In this document: positions 5,844 to 9,474 of the stretch, piece by piece | How positions within the stretch are numbered: the first letter of the stretch is position 1 | How the letters are laid out: every line of letters starts with the position of its first letter | Assembly (NCBI GenBank): GCA_023458995.1 | Contig: JAEWVV010000023.1 | Span: forward strand, 1 to 9,474 | Reading direction: 5' to 3' | DNA length: 9,474 nt | Source: Bacillota bacterium | Lineage (GTDB): Bacteria > Bacillota_I > Bacilli_A > Acholeplasmatales > Acholeplasmataceae | Position numbers and translations under genes: made by a program | The notes under the pieces: generated by a model | Seen by the model: only the letters and a program-made list of their open reading frames with translations | Database searches by the model: none | Told to the model about the DNA's origin: nothing

Positions 5844-6665
5844 ATGAAAAAATTTTGGATCTTAACCCTTATTATATTCGTCTATAGCGCAGTAATCATT
5901 TTAAGTATCATGTACTTAAGGTCATTCAAAATATCGAGTGACCTTAAGACGCATGATACTTCAGTTGAAGAATTGCTATATCAGTATCATCAGTTTGATA
6001 TTTCTAAAGGTGATGTCTATAAACTCCATAGAATCAATGGATTATCTGAATTCAACTCATCAACTTACATAGAGATCCCCTTTGATACAATAAATATCTC
6101 TGATTCTAGTTTTATTACACCTGAAGATTCTATTGGAACATATAATGACTCGCCCATTTTTTTCAATTCATTTGGACGATTACATCATATTGATGAAACA
6201 AAAATGATGCACATCATTGATTATGCCCAAATAAAAATCTACGCTGAACTCTCAGTATCCGATGCTTTACACATTTCTAATCTTGATTTAATTACTTCAT
6301 ATTCATATGGTGTTCCTTTTAATATTCGATTATCTCAATTAGACTATAATCCACTCAATTCCGGTAAAATTAACGCTGTTTTTTCAATTGATCTTGATAC
6401 AATCCCTGACAACTTGTACTTCTATTCAGGAACAGAAATATTGATTGAACTCTATAGAGAAGATGTTGAAAACACGTTTCGTGTTACAACAAATATTCAA
6501 CTTTTTCACCAAATTAACCAAGAACAGACGATAAACGCTCTATTCTATGATGATAATTCTGGGTTTAAATATATTTTAGTTACTGTTTTATTAATTGGAG
6601 AAGATTATATTGCTTTATCTTCAAATGAAAATATAGAAGGTCTTATATTATGCATACCCAAATAA
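5844..6665 (+). CDS. membrane-anchored adaptor-like protein (divergent MacA/HlyD type), first of two
   Basis: Protein of 273 aa with one N-terminal transmembrane segment (about 5-25) and an extracellular remainder. It resembles the protein at 8516-9301 over about 190 residues with the same order of landmarks: an I-IP strand, I-x(3)-D-x(2)-G (91-98, within a lipoyl-like half), S-x(5)-HI (109-116), a G-x(2)-F-x(3)-I barrel segment (156-164), ID (182-183), a QxxxxALxY segment (228-235), and a final S-N strand before the end. Those landmarks follow membrane-fusion adaptors of MacA/YknX type, but the alpha-helical hairpin between the lipoyl halves is missing. AAGGAG (5833-5838) lies 5 nt before ATG. 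The gene end overlaps the ATPase start by 16 nt. It probably joins the ATPase and permease in one machine. The adaptor assignment is inference; the coding call is secure. Confidence 0.65.
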   Translation: MKKFWILTLIIFVYSAVIILSIMYLRSFKISSDLKTHDTSVEELLYQYHQFDISKGDVYKLHRINGLSEFNSSTYIEIPFDTINISDSSFITPEDSIGTYNDSPIFFNSFGRLHHIDETKMMHIIDYAQIKIYAELSVSDALHISNLDLITSYSYGVPFNIRLSQLDYNPLNSGKINAVFSIDLDTIPDNLYFYSGTEILIELYREDVENTFRVTTNIQLFHQINQEQTINALFYDDNSGFKYILVTVLLIGEDYIALSSNENIEGLILCIPK

Positions 6666-7309
6666 TAGACCTTGATCTCAATTTGAAATCCTATGATCAA
6701 AAGAATATTTTCAAAGATGCTCATATTTCTGTATACAAAAACGATTTTTTACTGCTGATTGGTGAATCAGGATCTGGTAAAAGCACATTACTTAATATTA
6801 TTGCTCTACTTGATCAACATTATAAAGGAAACTATCAACTGTTTAATGAATTAATCACACATAAATCCTCTGACGAACTTGCTCAACTAAGAAGCAAGTA
6901 TTTTGGATATATTTTTCAGATGTTTTATTTGCTTGATGATTATACAGTTGCTCAAAATATTGAATTATCAAACCGATATGCACATAAACACATGCAAAGA
7001 GATGAAATAGACAACATCATGGATCAACTTAACATCAGTCATCTAAAGCATTCAAAAGCCAGTATCTTGTCTGGTGGTGAAAAGCAGCGTACGGCATTTG
7101 CACGAGCTGTACTCAATAACCCACAAATCATCATTGCTGATGAACCTACGGGAAATTTAGATCCATTAAATACAACCATTATTATGGATTATTTAAAGCA
7201 AAGACATCATCTTGGAGCAACCATCATCATGGTATCACATGATAAATCATTAGCCCAATATGCGACAAGAGTTATGGAGATTAAACATGGGAAAATCATT
7301 GAATTATAG
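6650..7309 (+). CDS. ABC transporter ATPase, MacB/LolD-type
   Basis: ATPase of 219 aa, the usual length for stand-alone MacB/LolD/YknY-type subunits, which drive FtsX-fold permeases by mechanotransmission rather than by forming a channel. Motifs seen: Walker A GESGSGKST (38-46), Q-loop Gln90 in IFQMF, perfect signature LSGGEKQR (140-147), Walker B IIIADEP (160-166), D-loop NLD (169-171) and H-loop His197. All catalytic residues are present. ATG 6650 has AGAAGG (6635-6640) 9 nt upstream and sits inside the end of the adaptor-like gene. Its own 3' end overlaps the permease start by 23 nt. It would work with the permease at 7287-8519 and the flanking adaptors. Related transporters (YknXYZ, lactococcin 972-type) export or protect against peptide toxins. 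Confidence 0.95.
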   Translation: MHTQIIDLDLNLKSYDQKNIFKDAHISVYKNDFLLLIGESGSGKSTLLNIIALLDQHYKGNYQLFNELITHKSSDELAQLRSKYFGYIFQMFYLLDDYTVAQNIELSNRYAHKHMQRDEIDNIMDQLNISHLKHSKASILSGGEKQRTAFARAVLNNPQIIIADEPTGNLDPLNTTIIMDYLKQRHHLGATIIMVSHDKSLAQYATRVMEIKHGKIIEL

Positions 7310-8519
7310 AATATCTTTTTGGGATCATCTATTTTCAAATTTAAAACGATCTCTATTTATGATTACCTCCGTAGCTGCATGTGCAACTATTGTCTTTTAT
7401 CTTGCATTTGAAAGTGAACAAAGCCTTCGTGAACTGAATTCCAATTATGGATTTCTAAAAAACGATACATTTATGATCAAAGCAGATAAGATTGATCCTT
7501 TATTCATTTATGAACTACTAGAGAAAATGGATTCATCTTATTCTTCTTACGCATATTATCATTTAGATGATTCAGATATTTTGATAGAAACCTCATCAGA
7601 TATTATTCTATCAGTATATACATCGGTTGATCATGTATCAAATCACTTAGTTCCAGACAATCCTAATCGAAACGATGTTTATGAACCTCAAATGATCGAA
7701 GGGCATGATTTTAATAGTAAAGACATCACTGGTATTATCAATCCAATTATCATACAAGAAAACCTAAGTCATTATTTATTTGGAGACTCCAATCCCATCG
7801 GATTAAAAATACCAATCCGTTTGAATTCAATTGAAATCTATGGAACTATCATCGGTGTTGTTTCAAACTCATATTCATCTTTAAAAGAATACCAACGCTT
7901 TTTAAATCATAACCTTAATAATTTCTATACTTCTATTTATTTATCAAACAACATGATTGAAAATGAATCGCTATCAACCCCGATGACTCACATGATTATT
8001 CATTCTCATACTGGAAATGTGATGAATTGGATTGACTATTTTAATCATAGACCTGTGTCGAACCACCAAATTGTATCTTGGGATGATTTTTCTTTAGAGT
8101 ATAGAGAATCTTATCATCGATTCAGTTTAACCGTTTGGACTTTGTATCTACCAATCATCCTTTTATCCCTTTCTACAATTTTGATACTTCTCATATACAT
8201 CTACCGAAATAGATCGATAGAGTATAGTATTAGACAAGCCATTGGGGCTAAAAAAAAGGATATCTATTTGATGTCCTTCTATGAAAGCGTATCTTTGGGG
8301 GGTATAGCTATTTCAATTGGTTTTTATATGTCTGTGGTGTTATTTTCATATCAATCACTAAACGATAAACATTTACCCTTTTATGTTGATTTTCAAGTAA
8401 AACCATTTTCGATTTTCTTTATTTTTGTTCTCCTCATTATTTTTTACATATCTTGTGTTTTACTAGGTACAATACTTAGTATGAGAAAACAAATTTCAGA
8501 AGGGTTGAAATTCTTATGA
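7287..8519 (+). CDS. MacB/FtsX-type ABC transporter permease
   Basis: Protein of 410 aa with the MacB topology: one N-terminal transmembrane segment (about 22-41), a large extracellular domain (about 42-280) and three C-terminal segments (about 283-307, 335-355 and 373-396). The extracellular part carries the MacB_PCD pattern EGHDF (138-142), then SHYLFGDSNPIGLKIPI and YGTIIGVVSN. The FtsX signature is IRQAIGAKKKDIYLMSFYES (315-334). Start 7287 is chosen because GGAGA (7276-7280) lies 6 nt upstream; an in-frame ATG at 7260 has no ribosome site and would lengthen the overlap with the ATPase. Its TGA overlaps the next ATG as ATGA. It contains a run of six G at 8297-8302. In MacB-type systems this subunit moves extracellular substrates or signals across the envelope. 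The likely cargo here is the secreted or lipid-anchored product of the same operon. Confidence 0.92.
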   Translation: MGKSLNYRISFWDHLFSNLKRSLFMITSVAACATIVFYLAFESEQSLRELNSNYGFLKNDTFMIKADKIDPLFIYELLEKMDSSYSSYAYYHLDDSDILIETSSDIILSVYTSVDHVSNHLVPDNPNRNDVYEPQMIEGHDFNSKDITGIINPIIIQENLSHYLFGDSNPIGLKIPIRLNSIEIYGTIIGVVSNSYSSLKEYQRFLNHNLNNFYTSIYLSNNMIENESLSTPMTHMIIHSHTGNVMNWIDYFNHRPVSNHQIVSWDDFSLEYRESYHRFSLTVWTLYLPIILLSLSTILILLIYIYRNRSIEYSIRQAIGAKKKDIYLMSFYESVSLGGIAISIGFYMSVVLFSYQSLNDKHLPFYVDFQVKPFSIFFIFVLLIIFYISCVLLGTILSMRKQISEGLKFL

Positions 8520-9301
8520 TTAAAAGAGTCGGTTTTCTAGTGCTCATCAACATTGTCATCATCGCCATCAATCTCTTTTTCATTACTGAGATTTCAGATG
8601 ATGAACCTTTTGTTAGCAAACTTGAACAAAAAGATGTTTATGATAATTATGTGGAAGCTATCCAATATGGAAATCTATTAGTTTATACGGATTATTTGGG
8701 AGAGTCAGTACCACAAAGTGAAGTCATTTTAATTCCTAAAACCATGACATTGAATGTTACTATCGGAAAACGCATCAGTAAAGATCAAGTTATGGGCTAT
8801 GATGGGATTGGAAATAAAGTGCTTGCTAGTCATAATTCTATCATTACTCATATAGAGTATTCTGCGTTCAATTATAGCGTTACTCTTTTAATCACCGATA
8901 ACCAGCGTCTAATATTCTCGAGTAATAATTACTATCTACTCGATCAAAAAGTGCAAATCATAGCGCAGGGACAATACTTTAGTGGAAATATTGATGATCG
9001 TTATTTTGATCAAGGTAGATATCATTATCATGTTACAGTGATTGATGCAAACTACCCACTTATCGGTAAATCCAATATTGTTAGAGTCATTCACGAAACT
9101 TATCAAAACGTCTACTATATACATGAGAAATATATTCCTTATGTACAAGATAATCAAGCTCTATTATATGTGTATAATCCAAACAATAGCGACAAACCAC
9201 TCAGTATAAAAGTAATCAATGTTAGAAAAATTAATACTGATTTTTACTTGATTATAAGTGATAATGTTGAGAAGTATGAGAGAATATTTTATGTACATTA
9301 A
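8516..9301 (+). CDS. membrane-anchored adaptor-like protein (MacA/HlyD type, hairpin-less), second of two
   Basis: Protein of 261 aa with an N-terminal transmembrane segment (about 5-23). Visible adaptor features: two lipoyl half-motifs joined directly, IGKRISKDQVMGYD (83-96) and ASHNSIITHIEY (104-115), with no room for the coiled-coil hairpin that separates them in MacA. Next come a barrel-like segment LLDQKVQIIAQGQYFSG (141-157), a conserved-looking ID (176-177) and a C-terminal membrane-proximal part containing QALLYVYN (214-221). Without an outer membrane there is no TolC-like partner to reach, which may explain the loss of the hairpin. ATG overlaps the permease stop (ATGA), with GAAGGG at 8499-8504. 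It is probably a paralogue of 5844-6665, so the complex may contain a hetero-assembly. Substrate specificity is unknown. Confidence 0.68.
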   Translation: MIKRVGFLVLINIVIIAINLFFITEISDDEPFVSKLEQKDVYDNYVEAIQYGNLLVYTDYLGESVPQSEVILIPKTMTLNVTIGKRISKDQVMGYDGIGNKVLASHNSIITHIEYSAFNYSVTLLITDNQRLIFSSNNYYLLDQKVQIIAQGQYFSGNIDDRYFDQGRYHYHVTVIDANYPLIGKSNIVRVIHETYQNVYYIHEKYIPYVQDNQALLYVYNPNNSDKPLSIKVINVRKINTDFYLIISDNVEKYERIFYVH

Positions 9302-9474
9302 CCCCGATGACTTAGTGACAATTCCTTTATTTAGCATCATTATTAGCACGATACTTATGGCTTGTCTCGTTATAACATTTAATAAAAGAATCAAGCTTTT
9401 TAGTTTCTTCTATGCGATGATAACCTTCATGCAATTTTTATCACCTTCGATCATCTATCGATATGTGTGGATGA
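9291..9474 (+). CDS. partial integral membrane protein, runs off the window
   Basis: A reading frame without stop continues from ATG 9291 to the window end (61 codons seen). It begins MYINPDDLVTIPLF, followed by two hydrophobic segments at about residues 9-29 and 36-56 separated by NKRIK. GAGAGA (9278-9283) lies 7 nt before this ATG. In-frame ATG 9276 and TTG 9267 are alternative starts with poorer ribosome sites. It overlaps the end of the second adaptor gene, like the other junctions of this operon, so it is probably the next operon member: a further permease or an immunity-type membrane protein. Too little is visible for a family assignment. Confidence 0.6.
   Translation, partial: MYINPDDLVTIPLFSIIISTILMACLVITFNKRIKLFSFFYAMITFMQFLSPSIIYRYVWM

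Noticed and set aside
8936..9394. Minus-strand open frames opposite the second adaptor and the partial membrane gene
   Set aside because: They are hydrophobic shadows of the AT-rich coding strand with no start signals, and the plus-strand genes there are well supported.
1..9474. Mycoplasma-type code with TGA as tryptophan
   Set aside because: Genes end at TGA in natural positions (SHOCT gene, secreted protein, permease) and tryptophan is TGG throughout.
1..9474. Insertion sequences, CRISPR arrays, attachment sites or an origin
   Set aside because: No transposase or integrase motifs, regular direct-repeat arrays, terminal repeats or DnaA-box clusters were seen.

Overview
The window is AT-rich DNA from a monoderm (single-membrane) bacterium of the low-GC Firmicutes/Tenericutes type. 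Tryptophan is written TGG throughout, and TGA ends at least three genes (the SHOCT gene, the secreted-protein gene and the MacB-like permease gene). That excludes the Mycoplasma/Spiroplasma code and fits an Acholeplasma-, Izemoplasma-, Haloplasma- or Erysipelotrichia-like genome. This placement is inferred from composition and gene style; no marker gene is present.

Positions 1-1168: the 3' edge of a sugar-metabolism locus. An intact beta-phosphoglucomutase/HAD-family gene (62-694) has lost the usual catalytic aspartate of motif I. It is followed by a probable terminator and about 430 bp with no convincing gene. Positions 1169-3087 (minus strand): a tight three-gene operon of ABC ATPase, ABC-2-type permease and YtrA-type GntR repressor. 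The two junctions are TAATG overlaps. A good sigma-A promoter is overlapped by the dyad TGTGTAT-N7-ATACACA, and a nested hairpin terminates the operon. This is a classic autoregulated efflux or envelope-stress module. Positions 3121-3734 (minus strand): a small membrane protein with a C-terminal SHOCT domain and its own terminator.

Positions 3720-4146: a divergent intergenic region with a perfect 14-bp GC-rich palindrome, a weak promoter, a G7 tract and a leader hairpin. Positions 4147-9474 (plus strand): one compact, translationally coupled operon that runs off the window. In order it encodes a secreted beta-rich protein with an octaglycine linker, a lipoprotein, a membrane-anchored adaptor-like protein, a MacB/LolD-type ATPase, a MacB/FtsX-type permease, a second adaptor-like protein, and the start of another membrane protein.

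The likeliest reading of the plus-strand operon is a MacAB-like tripartite ABC machine adapted to a single-membrane cell. It would serve a dedicated secreted protein, possibly a bacteriocin or pore-forming-type toxin, with the lipoprotein as partner or immunity factor. The transporter genes are secure. The two divergent hairpin-less adaptors are a reasonable reading from sequence pattern. The toxin/immunity role is a hypothesis.
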